A stretch of 5,711 bases of DNA from DASWUD01 sp036401755 (GCA_036401755.1 DASWUD010000043.1:1-5711), one strand, 5' to 3'. Positions 1 to 5,711 are shown, counted from the first letter of the stretch. Notes: generated by a model from the sequence alone, not told the origin. Translations and numbers: made by a program.

Positions 1-264
1 GGTGCATTGGCGCTGCGTGGTGGACTGTTTACTAACAGAAGCAATACCCCACCACTGTCTGGCAGTGTAGGTGGTCAGGAAGATCACTATGACATGACCG
101 GATTGAGTGCCAGCATCACGAAGCTGACTCCGAGCTCATCCATTACAGGTGGTGTCACTTACAGCTGGGGGGTAGGTGATTCCCAGCCTTATGGGGACAC
201 TACGATTAGAAACGTGGAAGCAAACAGCCTGACAGTGTTCCTGTCGAGCTCATACAGCTATTAA
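1..264 (+). CDS. C-terminal fragment of a probable outer-membrane beta-barrel protein
   Basis: The reading frame is open from the first base of the window and stops at TAA 262-264, giving the last 87 residues of a protein whose start lies to the left. The tail is rich in Ser, Thr, Gly and Tyr with alternating polar and hydrophobic residues, for example SLTVFLSSSYSY, and ends in an aromatic residue. That is typical of the last strand (beta-signal) of a Gram-negative outer-membrane barrel recognised by the BAM complex. Two or three strands can be imagined: around residues 30-40, 50-58 and 75-87. A FadL/OmpP1-type porin or a similar 'outer-membrane transport' protein is possible, but no diagnostic motif is present and I do not assign a family. 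The gene converges on the tRNA gene 13 bp beyond its stop, and I see no clear hairpin terminator between them. Confidence 0.6.
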   Translation, partial: GALALRGGLFTNRSNTPPLSGSVGGQEDHYDMTGLSASITKLTPSSSITGGVTYSWGVGDSQPYGDTTIRNVEANSLTVFLSSSYSY

Positions 265-277
265 AAGAGTAAGGTGA

Positions 278-353
<76 letters not shown>

Positions 354-369
354 CGATGAAAGGCGGCCA

Positions 370-398
370 AGTATAAAGGAAACGGCGAGAAGTATTAA
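370..398 (-). promoter_or_regulatory. Probable sigma70 promoter of the tRNA-Thr gene
   Basis: Read on the minus strand, a -35-like TTAATA (398-393) and a -10 TATACT (375-370) are separated by exactly 17 bp. The bases after the -10 are TTGGCCGCC, a GC-rich discriminator of the kind found on stable-RNA promoters under stringent control. The expected transcription start is near 363, about 10 nt before the mature tRNA 5' end. The promoter fills the 51-bp gap between the regulator's stop codon and the tRNA. This is motif matching by eye, not measured. Confidence 0.55.
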
Positions 399-404
399 GG
401 GGGA

Positions 405-815
405 TCAGTCGCTGTTTTTCACTCGCACGACGATATCGACACCAACCGTCTGTACCCCCTCAGGAAACCCGGACACTACGGTGAGGGGATCCCCGGTGAA
501 GGTGAGGTCGATCAACTCACCACTATCGATATTGTAGAGGTGGGCGTGTTGCGTGGTGGTGGAGTCGTAGAAGACCTTGGTGGGATCGGCGATGATTTCC
601 CTTAACAGGCCGCGCTCCGCGAAGAGATTGAGGGTGTTATACACGGTAGCCTTGGACACCCGATAATCACCACTTACTCTGGCCGCTTCGGTCAGTTGTT
701 CCGCCGACAGGTGCTGCGGTCGGGCGAAGAGGATCCGGGCAAGATCGATCCGTTGCCGGGTCGGAATGATGCCGTGTGATTCAAGAAGTTGAGTAATCTG
801 CTGCGTATCGGACAT
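405..815 (-). CDS. Fur-superfamily transcriptional regulator, Irr-like, cysteine-free
   Basis: This is a 136-residue protein. The ATG at 815 is chosen because a good ribosome site (AAAGGAGT) lies about 6 nt upstream; a longer in-frame start at 869 would overlap thiO and lacks this support. Residues 1-75 form the winged-helix DNA-binding domain, with the recognition helix at SKATVYNTLNLFAERGLL (54-71). The 'YNTL' wording and the start of the dimerisation domain (KVFYDSTTTQHAHLYN, 80-95) resemble rhizobial Irr more than classic Fur, which has YRTL. Possible metal or heme ligands are His35, Asp84, His90 and His92. There is no cysteine anywhere, so the structural CxxC zinc sites of Fur, PerR and Zur are absent, as in Irr. 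Family membership is firm. The signal it senses (iron, heme or peroxide) and its targets cannot be read from this window. It may be co-transcribed with thiO, 50 bp upstream, as well as using its own promoter. Confidence 0.9.
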   Translation of the reverse strand: MSDTQQITQLLESHGIIPTRQRIDLARILFARPQHLSAEQLTEAARVSGDYRVSKATVYNTLNLFAERGLLREIIADPTKVFYDSTTTQHAHLYNIDSGELIDLTFTGDPLTVVSGFPEGVQTVGVDIVVRVKNSD

Positions 816-840
816 GTCAGACTCCTTTCTGTTTGGTGTC

Positions 841-869
841 AGTATAAAAAAAGGTAGTACCAAGCTCAA
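841..869 (-). promoter_or_regulatory. Probable sigma70 promoter of the Fur/Irr-like gene
   Basis: On the minus strand TTGAGC (869-864) and TATACT (846-841) lie 17 bp apart, a near-consensus sigma70 pair. The -35 element contains the thiO stop codon (868-866). The spacer holds an odd-length palindrome, GGTAGTACC (853-861), followed by a run of T residues leading into the -10. The start of transcription should fall around 834, leaving a short leader of about 20 nt with the AAAGGAGT ribosome site. The palindrome sits where a repressor could block RNA polymerase, but it does not match the Fur, PerR or Irr boxes I know. Confidence 0.55.
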
Positions 870-1960
870 CTACGCACCAGTGCATACTCTCTCTCCTCAA
901 GAATTGGGGTACGCCCCAGTAATAGGTCGGCTGCCAGCCGTGCCGAAGCCCACCCCATCACCACCCCATTACGGAAATGACCGGCGTTTAGGAACAGACC
1001 GCTGATTTCCGGATGTTCGCCGATAAACGGCACACCATCGGGTGAGCCAGGGCGCAAGCCCGCCCATTGCCGCTCGACGGGCAGATCGCGCAGTTGTGGC
1101 ACCAGGCGTATCGCCGCTGTCTGCAAATCGGTCAGCGCCTCAAGAGTGGTGCGCTTGTTGAATCCCGTATGCTCCAGAGTGCTGCCCACCAGCAGACGGC
1201 CATCGCGGCGCGGAATCACATAGCGCCCCTCGTGCAACACAATATGGCGTAAAAGGCCGGGTTCCCCCTTGATCAAGATCATCTGACCCAAAACCGGCTC
1301 GATAGGCAGATGAATGCCTGTCGCCGCCAACAGCCGTGCACTCCAGGCACCGGCGGTCACCACCACCCGGTCAGCCCCCACCATTTCGCCACCACTGACC
1401 TCCACTCCGGTGACCTGACCGGCCGCCGTCACAAAGCCATCCACGCGGCACCCCTCGCGCAACCTTACCCCCAAGATCTGCAACGCCGCGCGCAGCGCCT
1501 GCAGCAGACGAGGGTTGCGCACCTGGGCCACCGAGCCCATCCAGAGGGCGGGGCCAAACCCCTCTGCGAGTGCCGGCTCGCAACGCTGGAGCGCCTCCCC
1601 GGCAAGCGTATCGAGGTCGTAATCATGTTGTGCCGCCCAGAGGATGGCCTCGTCCCGCTCCTCCTCCTCGACGCGCGGCATCAGCAATCCCGAGCGGGTC
1701 CATTCGGGATCGATGCCGGTCGCCTCGGCCAGGCGGTCGCACAGATCCGAATAGCGCTCCTGGCCCCAGCGCGAGAGGCGTGTCACCGCCTCAGGATAAC
1801 GCCAGGGATAGAGAGGTGAGAGGATCCCGCCCCCGGCCCAGGAGGATTCCCGACCGATCTCCCCCTGCTCCAGCAGCTCCACCCGGCAGCCGGCCGACAC
1901 CAGTTCATAGGCGGTCAGCATTCCGCTCAGCCCACCACCGACCACCACGACATTAATCAT
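866..1960 (-). CDS. thiO: Glycine oxidase ThiO (FAD-dependent, thiamine thiazole synthesis)
   Basis: The protein is 364 residues, the usual size for ThiO/glycine oxidase. It oxidises glycine with O2 to the imine that feeds ThiG for the thiazole ring of thiamine; released imine hydrolyses to glyoxylate and ammonia, with H2O2 formed. The Rossmann FAD site opens at residues 4-13 (VVVVGGGLSG), with Glu31 at the end of the second strand for the ribose. The WAGGGILSP stretch (41-49) fits the FAD-phosphate contact region of this family. The substrate-domain signatures are EPVLGQM (221-227), GRYVIPR (245-251), AGLRPGSPDG (300-309) and GHFRNG (327-332); Arg303 and Arg330 match the carboxylate-binding and active-site arginines of Bacillus subtilis ThiO. 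ATG 1960 is preferred over an upstream start at 2035 because GTGAGG lies just upstream and the FAD fold starts at once. No TPP riboswitch is seen in the leader. Other D-amino-acid-oxidase-like roles are less likely. Confidence 0.9.
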   Translation of the reverse strand: MINVVVVGGGLSGMLTAYELVSAGCRVELLEQGEIGRESSWAGGGILSPLYPWRYPEAVTRLSRWGQERYSDLCDRLAEATGIDPEWTRSGLLMPRVEEEERDEAILWAAQHDYDLDTLAGEALQRCEPALAEGFGPALWMGSVAQVRNPRLLQALRAALQILGVRLREGCRVDGFVTAAGQVTGVEVSGGEMVGADRVVVTAGAWSARLLAATGIHLPIEPVLGQMILIKGEPGLLRHIVLHEGRYVIPRRDGRLLVGSTLEHTGFNKRTTLEALTDLQTAAIRLVPQLRDLPVERQWAGLRPGSPDGVPFIGEHPEISGLFLNAGHFRNGVVMGWASARLAADLLLGRTPILEEREYALVRS

Positions 1961-2076
1961 TGAAACCTCACTCCCCTCGGCTGAGGGCTGATTGTGCCAC
2001 AGTTCACAAAAGAGGCTCACCCTGCCGCCCCACATAACCGCTTGTCGCGGAAAAGTTGCGGCTCGTCGTAAACTGC

Positions 2077-2105
2077 CTGACAGTGCCAGCCGGCGGGATT
2101 ATAAG
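2077..2105 (+). promoter_or_regulatory. Candidate promoter of the minor-pilin operon
   Basis: CTGACA (2077-2082) and TATAAG (2100-2105) are separated by 17 bp, each one mismatch from the sigma70 consensus. However, the start of transcription would fall at about 2111-2113, at the fimT ATG itself, and the ribosome site AAGGA (2103-2107) overlaps the -10. Either the mRNA is leaderless, or the real promoter lies further upstream and this match is partly chance. I found no good sigma54 site (GG-N10-GC) on the fimT strand of the intergenic region. Confidence 0.3.
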
Positions 2106-2112
2106 GACAATC

Positions 2113-2574
2113 ATGAAAACGATGCGCGGATTTACACTCATAGAGCTGATAGTCGTGGTTGCGATCTTCGCAATAACCATTACGTTGGCCATCCCGAACT
2201 TCCGATTAATGGTCGCCACCAATCGCCAAGCTACCGGCGCCAATATGCTCATCAGCAGTTTCCAGCTGGCACGCAGCGAAGCAATCACCCGCTCACAATC
2301 TGTCAGAATCACAGCAACCAACGGCAACTGGGTCAACGGCTGGAGTATCGATGTGGTCGACGATGGTACCAACATTCAGCGGCATGAAGCGATGGCACCG
2401 CAATTTAACATAGCATCCACTGCTACTGCCTTTACGTATTCGCCCCAAGGACGGCTCGCTATCGCCCCCCCCCAAACGATCGATCTGTGCGACGACCGCA
2501 CTGGCGAAATCGGAAGGCGTCTTACCTTGGAGCCCATCGGAAGGGTTTCTGTCTCTCAACTTACCTGTCCATGA
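2113..2574 (+). CDS. fimT: GspH/FimT-family minor pilin (FimT or FimU)
   Basis: The protein is 153 residues with a type III prepilin signal: short basic leader MKTMRG, cleavage after Gly6 by PilD, then FTLIELIVVVAIFAITIT with Glu at +5 of the mature chain. The hydrophobic helix runs over about 7-29, and a variable GspH-like beta domain follows. The tail has the family's pattern FTYSPQGRL (107-115), IDLCDDR (123-129) and LEPIGRVSV (139-147). Cys126 and Cys152 could form the C-terminal disulfide common in this family. The DNA-binding GRxR motif reported for Legionella FimT reads GRVS here (143-146), so a structural FimU-like role in pilus priming is somewhat more likely than DNA uptake. ATG 2113 is chosen over a start at 2056 because AAGGA lies 5 nt upstream and the leader length is right. 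The stop overlaps the pilV start (ATGA). A run of nine C falls in codons 118-121. Confidence 0.9.
   Translation: MKTMRGFTLIELIVVVAIFAITITLAIPNFRLMVATNRQATGANMLISSFQLARSEAITRSQSVRITATNGNWVNGWSIDVVDDGTNIQRHEAMAPQFNIASTATAFTYSPQGRLAIAPPQTIDLCDDRTGEIGRRLTLEPIGRVSVSQLTCP
2465..2473 (+). repeat. C9 homopolymer within fimT
   Basis: Nine consecutive C residues span Ala118-Pro119-Pro120-Gln121 of FimT. At the given length the frame is intact and gives a normal FimT C-terminus. Gain of one C would move translation into the pilV frame, which is open from here through the pilV start codons, so a FimT-PilV fusion would result. This is the longest single-base run I see in the window. Confidence 0.9.
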
Positions 2575-3167
2575 GCATGAGTATGATTACTCAAACCAAA
2601 GGTTTCACTCTTATCGAGGCACTCTTTGCCATGTTCATTCTCGCGGTGGGCATTCTCGGCATCATTGGCCTGATGCTCTTCGCCAAGCAGAACAATTACG
2701 ATGCCATACAGCGCACCACTGCCGCTATGCTCGCTACCGACATCGTTGAACGGATGCGGGTCAACACCAGTGCGCTCCCCAATTACCGCAGCAAACTGGA
2801 ACCCGTACCAGCAAACACAGTGCCCTCTCCCGATCCGTGCACACCCGTGGCTTCGGGCACATCGGGTTGCACCCCCAGCCAGATCGCAGCGCGCGATCTA
2901 GACATCTGGCACAGCCTGATCAGCGGCGCAACAGAAACGCTGCCAGATGACAGCAATGGTGGTGGTTTGCTTGAGCCCTCGGCCTGCATCACCCAGGTCA
3001 CGGACAACCATTATCGCATCGCCATCGCCTGGCGTGGTCGCACTGCCCTCACCAATCCGCTCGCCGACACATGTGGTTCAGGAACCGTTCTCTATAACGG
3101 GCCCGGGAACGCCAACGAGTTCCGGCGCCTCTTCGTGATGGATGCATTCATCGAAACCACAAAGTGA
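2571..3167 (+). CDS. pilV: Type IV pilus minor pilin PilV (GspI-like)
   Basis: The protein is 198 residues. The type III signal reads MSMSMITQTKG, cut after Gly11, followed by FTLIEALFAMFILAVGILG with Glu at +5 (Glu16) and a helix to about residue 38. This wording is typical of PilV (FTLIEALxAxxxLAxGxLG). Four cysteines (90, 100, 139, 168) could give two disulfides in the exported domain. The family's CTPSQIAARDLDIW pattern is at 100-113. The product works with FimT/U, PilW and PilX in a priming complex at the inner membrane and pilus tip, matching GspI of type II secretion. Three in-frame ATGs lie 6 bp apart (2571, 2577, 2583); the first overlaps the fimT stop as ATGA, and no clear ribosome site precedes any of them, so translational coupling to fimT is inferred. 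Confidence 0.92.
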   Translation: MSMSMITQTKGFTLIEALFAMFILAVGILGIIGLMLFAKQNNYDAIQRTTAAMLATDIVERMRVNTSALPNYRSKLEPVPANTVPSPDPCTPVASGTSGCTPSQIAARDLDIWHSLISGATETLPDDSNGGGLLEPSACITQVTDNHYRIAIAWRGRTALTNPLADTCGSGTVLYNGPGNANEFRRLFVMDAFIETTK

Positions 3168-3172
3168 CCGCC

Positions 3173-4177
3173 ATGAAACCACTCATCTCACAGTACCACC
3201 AGAAAGGTTTCAGCCTAGTCGAGCTGATGGTCGCCATGACCATCGGCCTGCTCATTACCCTCGCTGTCATTGCACTATTCATCACCACAGGCCGGAACTA
3301 TTCGCAGAACGACAATACGGCCAAAATGCAGGAAAATGCCCGTTTTGCACTGGAGCTTATCAGCCAGGACCTGCGCCATGCCGGCTTTCTCGGCAATGTC
3401 GCCGATATCTCCTCCGTCAATGTGGATGCCGTCCCCGTTACCACGCCTGCAGTCGATTGTGGCCCGACTACTGCCAGTGGCAGGGCTGGGCTCTACAACT
3501 TCAGTCTAGCCAAGCTGGTCCTCAGCTACGGCTATCAAATCAGCAATGCTTCCATGTACGGTAGCTGCATCACTGGCCCTGCACCAAAGAGCCTTGGCAA
3601 CATCCTGTTGATCAAGCGTACAGCGGGTGATCCCAGCACAACACAAGTCGGTGGCACCCTCTATATCTATGCCAATGGCAGCAATGCCAACTTGCTGACA
3701 CAGCCCAATGCCCCGGTGATCAGCAATGGGGCGTATTGGGAGTATCAGCCACGCCTCTACTACATCGATCAAAACGATGTGCTCTACCGTGAGATTCTGG
3801 ATTACAGCGGGGCCACGCCCACAATGCGCGCCGAATCACTCGCCGAGGGGATCGAGGCATTCCATGTGGAGTTTGGTATCGACACCGACTACAACGGCAC
3901 CCCGGACTACTACTATGTTCCCGCTGCGAACGCCGATCCCTTCACAATTCCTGGAGACACGGCGTTGAACGACGCAGTCTCTGCCACGCTATATATCCTG
4001 GCGCGCACCACCACCCCTGATCCAGACCCGACTTATTTGGATCAAAAACGCTATACCCTTGGCTCGATGCCCACTCTTGGGCCCTTCCCCGACCAGTTCC
4101 ACCGCCACGTCTACTCCATCACCGTCGCGCTGAAGAATCTGCGCCCACAAGTGAAAAATCGTGGCAGCATCAATTAA
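3173..4177 (+). CDS. pilW: Type IV pilus assembly minor pilin PilW (GspJ-like)
   Basis: The protein is 334 residues. The leader MKPLISQYHQKG is cut after Gly12, then FSLVELMVAMTIGLLITLAV gives the hydrophobic helix with Glu17 at +5. The following MQENARFALELISQDLRHAGF (52-72) is the hallmark of PilW/GspJ proteins. Later landmarks are EGIEAFHVEFGIDTDYNGTPD (225-245), where the Asp/Asn-rich loop could bind calcium, and VYSITVALKNLRPQ (313-326), the usual C-terminal strand. Two cysteines (96, 132) may pair. It should sit with PilV, PilX and FimT/U in the pilus-initiating complex. ATG 3173 lies 5 bp after the pilV stop; an alternative GTG at 3164 overlaps that stop (GTGA) and would add only three residues. 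Neither has a strong ribosome site, so coupling to pilV translation is likely. Confidence 0.93.
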   Translation: MKPLISQYHQKGFSLVELMVAMTIGLLITLAVIALFITTGRNYSQNDNTAKMQENARFALELISQDLRHAGFLGNVADISSVNVDAVPVTTPAVDCGPTTASGRAGLYNFSLAKLVLSYGYQISNASMYGSCITGPAPKSLGNILLIKRTAGDPSTTQVGGTLYIYANGSNANLLTQPNAPVISNGAYWEYQPRLYYIDQNDVLYREILDYSGATPTMRAESLAEGIEAFHVEFGIDTDYNGTPDYYYVPAANADPFTIPGDTALNDAVSATLYILARTTTPDPDPTYLDQKRYTLGSMPTLGPFPDQFHRHVYSITVALKNLRPQVKNRGSIN

Positions 4178-4199
4178 CCTGAACAGAGGCTCCACCGCC

Positions 4200-4721
4200 A
4201 TGATTAGAGCCATATCTATCGCCTCCATCCCGAGACAACAGGGAATGGCACTTTTCGTTGCCTTGATCTTTTTAGTGATCCTGACGTTGCTCAGCATCAC
4301 CGCGATGCGTACGAGTACCATGGAGCTGTATATGGCCAGCAACGAACAGGAGCACCGCATCGGCCTCGACTCCACCCAATCCGCCTCCGACGCCGTCATC
4401 AAGAACGCCGATATCGTGGTCACCGTGAAGGGTGCAACCACCTGCATCGGCTTTGGTTATACCCCCGATGCCACCATCGACGGCAATAACTGCACCAGCA
4501 GCCAGGCGTTGCCCGCCGGGACTGGGGTGGGCCCCAACAATTTCACCCAGCTCACCCAGCTCGACAGCGGCACCTGCCCCGCCTTCATCGCCACCGGCGA
4601 GCGGGCCACCCCCAACGGCTCGAGCTGTTCCTTCTTCACGCTCAACAACGTCTACGATGCCACAGCCCAGCGCGGCGGACGCTCTGTCACCGTCGAAGGC
4701 GTGGTCATGGAAGCCTACTAA
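4200..4721 (+). CDS. pilX: Type IV pilus assembly protein PilX (GspK-like minor pilin)
   Basis: The protein is 173 residues. The PilX N-terminal domain is clear: RQQGMALFVALIFLVILTLL (12-31) with cleavage expected after Gly15. The mature chain has Val, not Glu, at +5, which is normal for PilX/GspK-type pilins that sit at the filament tip. TAMRTSTMELYMASNEQEHR (34-53) is the usual continuation of the helix. The C-terminal domain is short, with four cysteines (82, 98, 126, 143). It contains a 9-bp tandem duplication giving TQLTQL (116-121). ATG 4200 is preceded by AGAGG with a 10-nt spacing; a further in-frame start at 4161 would overlap pilW and is less likely. The gene is 22 bp after pilW and 35 bp before pilY1. 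Confidence 0.9.
   Translation: MIRAISIASIPRQQGMALFVALIFLVILTLLSITAMRTSTMELYMASNEQEHRIGLDSTQSASDAVIKNADIVVTVKGATTCIGFGYTPDATIDGNNCTSSQALPAGTGVGPNNFTQLTQLDSGTCPAFIATGERATPNGSSCSFFTLNNVYDATAQRGGRSVTVEGVVMEAY
4545..4562 (+). repeat. 9-bp tandem duplication in pilX
   Basis: ACCCAGCTC occurs twice head to tail and encodes Thr-Gln-Leu twice in the exported domain of PilX. It keeps the frame, so change in copy number would lengthen or shorten a loop by three residues without breaking the gene. Confidence 0.85.
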
Positions 4722-4756
4722 CCCTTGCCGGTAACACGATTTACGAGGATACCATC

Positions 4757-5711
4757 ATGCTGAAAAACTCCCGGCACTACTTTTCCGCCCTGCTGCTGGC
4801 ATTAAGCCTTGTCGCCAGCACAGCCAGCTATGGCGACGATACCGAGATCTATTTCGATACCAACAGCAACCAGACGACCGCACCGCTGGTCATGTTCTAT
4901 ATCGAATACACGCCAAACCTGGCGTCGCAGGTCTGCCCTGATCCGAATGCTACTGTCCAACCGGTAATTACCGCAGACAACCTCGACACGGAATGCTCCC
5001 AAATCGCGCCGCTTAGAACCTACATGGCGGCCAATGACCTGGACGACGGAAAAATCGACCAGTTCGAGATAACCCGCACCGCCCTGAAGCGGGTGTTGGC
5101 CGGCCTGGGTGGCCTCAAGATCGGCCTGCTGATGGCCCACGACAACGGCAACTGCAGCGGCGGCCCTCTCAGTGATGACGATGCCAAACGCTGCAGCCAG
5201 GGGGGCTACATTCTGCAAGGGTTCACCCCCGTCGAAAAACCCTCGACGACCTTCAATGCCAAGACGGCAACCCCGGCCCAGCTAGCTGCAGAGCTCAGTC
5301 TCGCCAGCCAGGCCACCAAAAAAGCGTTGTTCGCCAAGCTTGATCTCCTCCCCTCACCGCAGGGTGGTTTCTCCCACGAAAACCAGAACAAGGAGATCTA
5401 CTTCGAGCTGTTCCGCTATCTGACCGGCCAGGGGGTCTACAACGGCTTCAACGGCGGAGCCGACTTCAACACCGACCGCCCCGGCGCCAAGGTCTTCTAC
5501 AACTTGGGCGACCTCACGCAACCGCCGGGCGGCGCCTTTAGCACCTACAACTGCGCGACCGGTTTCACCTGCGACACCACCACCATCGCCAACGGCACAG
5601 CCCGCTTCGTGGTTACTGATAGCAAGACCAAGGGGTTGTGGGACGGTGACTTTGCACCGATCGGCAAGCAGTACATGTCGACCACACCATTCAAGTGGGA
5701 TACCAGCGTCA
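4757..5711 (+). CDS. pilY1: PilY1-like pilus tip/adhesin protein, N-terminal part
   Basis: The first 318 codons are present; the gene runs off the right edge, and PilY1 proteins are usually 1000 residues or more with a C-terminal beta-propeller and calcium site. ATG 4757 follows GAGGAT at good spacing. Residues 1-26 form a Sec signal peptide (hydrophobic core 9-20, likely cut after ASYG), followed by the DDTEIYF start common to mature PilY1 proteins. Residues 43-130 look like a von Willebrand A-type region: a first strand PLVMFYIEY (43-51) and later KIDQFEITRTALKRVLAGL (99-117) leading to a strand KIGLLMAHD (121-129). In place of the DxSxS metal motif there is EYTPN. Residues 213-232 (EIYFELFRYLTGQGVYNGFN) match a conserved PilY1 stretch. 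Its position after pilX supports the call. Known roles are pilus extension/retraction control, adhesion and surface sensing; which apply here is unknown. Confidence 0.87.
   Translation, partial: MLKNSRHYFSALLLALSLVASTASYGDDTEIYFDTNSNQTTAPLVMFYIEYTPNLASQVCPDPNATVQPVITADNLDTECSQIAPLRTYMAANDLDDGKIDQFEITRTALKRVLAGLGGLKIGLLMAHDNGNCSGGPLSDDDAKRCSQGGYILQGFTPVEKPSTTFNAKTATPAQLAAELSLASQATKKALFAKLDLLPSPQGGFSHENQNKEIYFELFRYLTGQGVYNGFNGGADFNTDRPGAKVFYNLGDLTQPPGGAFSTYNCATGFTCDTTTIANGTARFVVTDSKTKGLWDGDFAPIGKQYMSTTPFKWDTSV

Noticed and set aside
1310..1819. Long rightward open frames inside thiO
   Set aside because: They are antisense shadows of a GC-rich gene. Their Pro/Arg/His-rich composition is not protein-like and they lack ribosome sites.
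1985..2010. Sigma54 site (TGGCAC...) in the thiO leader
   Set aside because: The GG and GC elements are not 10 bp apart, and no TTGC follows at the right distance.
1961..2112. TPP riboswitch in front of thiO
   Set aside because: The conserved CTGAGA and thi-box elements are absent on the minus strand. Only a 5-bp hairpin (1974-1987) next to the ribosome site is present.
5033..5072. EF-hand calcium loop in PilY1 (around residues 93-104)
   Set aside because: Position 3 of the loop is Leu and the first is Asn. The stretch lines up better with the vWA helix start that follows in other PilY1 proteins.
4802..5391. Leftward open frames opposite pilY1
   Set aside because: They lie wholly within a clear PilY1 coding frame and show no recognisable domain or ribosome site.

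Overview
The window reads as chromosomal DNA from a gammaproteobacterium. It holds the front of a type IV pilus minor-pilin operon (fimT-pilV-pilW-pilX-pilY1) running rightward. Diverging from it is a leftward group of thiO, a Fur-family regulator and a tRNA-Thr gene. As I remember Pseudomonas aeruginosa, a thiO-like oxidase gene also sits directly beside fimT/fimU and pilVWXY1 there, which supports the class assignment. The moderately high G+C and the protein sequences would fit a Chromatiales- or Thiotrichales-like lineage, but I cannot name the organism from sequence alone.

Layout. Positions 1-264 are the 3' end of a rightward gene for a probable outer-membrane beta-barrel protein. It converges on a leftward tRNA-Thr(CGT) gene (353 to 278), which has its own promoter with a GC-rich discriminator. 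Next, also leftward, is a 136-residue Fur-superfamily regulator (815 to 405) that resembles rhizobial Irr and has no cysteine. Its likely sigma70 promoter overlaps the stop codon of the gene before it, thiO (1960 to 866), a complete glycine oxidase. A 152-bp divergent intergenic region separates thiO from the pilus operon.

Pilus operon. fimT (2113-2574), pilV (2571-3167), pilW (3173-4177) and pilX (4200-4721) encode four minor pilins with type III signal peptides; PilX lacks Glu+5, as is normal for its GspK-like class. pilY1 (4757 to beyond the window) encodes the large secreted or tip-associated adhesin of the pilus. fimT/U, pilV, pilW and pilX match GspH, GspI, GspJ and GspK of type II secretion. 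Together with PilY1 these products are thought to form the priming complex and tip of the pilus. Genes overlap or lie within 35 bp of each other, so co-transcription and translational coupling are likely.

No new class of system is visible; the content is a known locus. The details most worth a second look are a C9 homopolymer inside fimT, where gain of one base would join fimT in frame to pilV; a PilY1 whose N-terminal von Willebrand A-like region lacks a recognisable DxSxS metal site; the cysteine-free Irr-like regulator; and the compact promoter arrangements.
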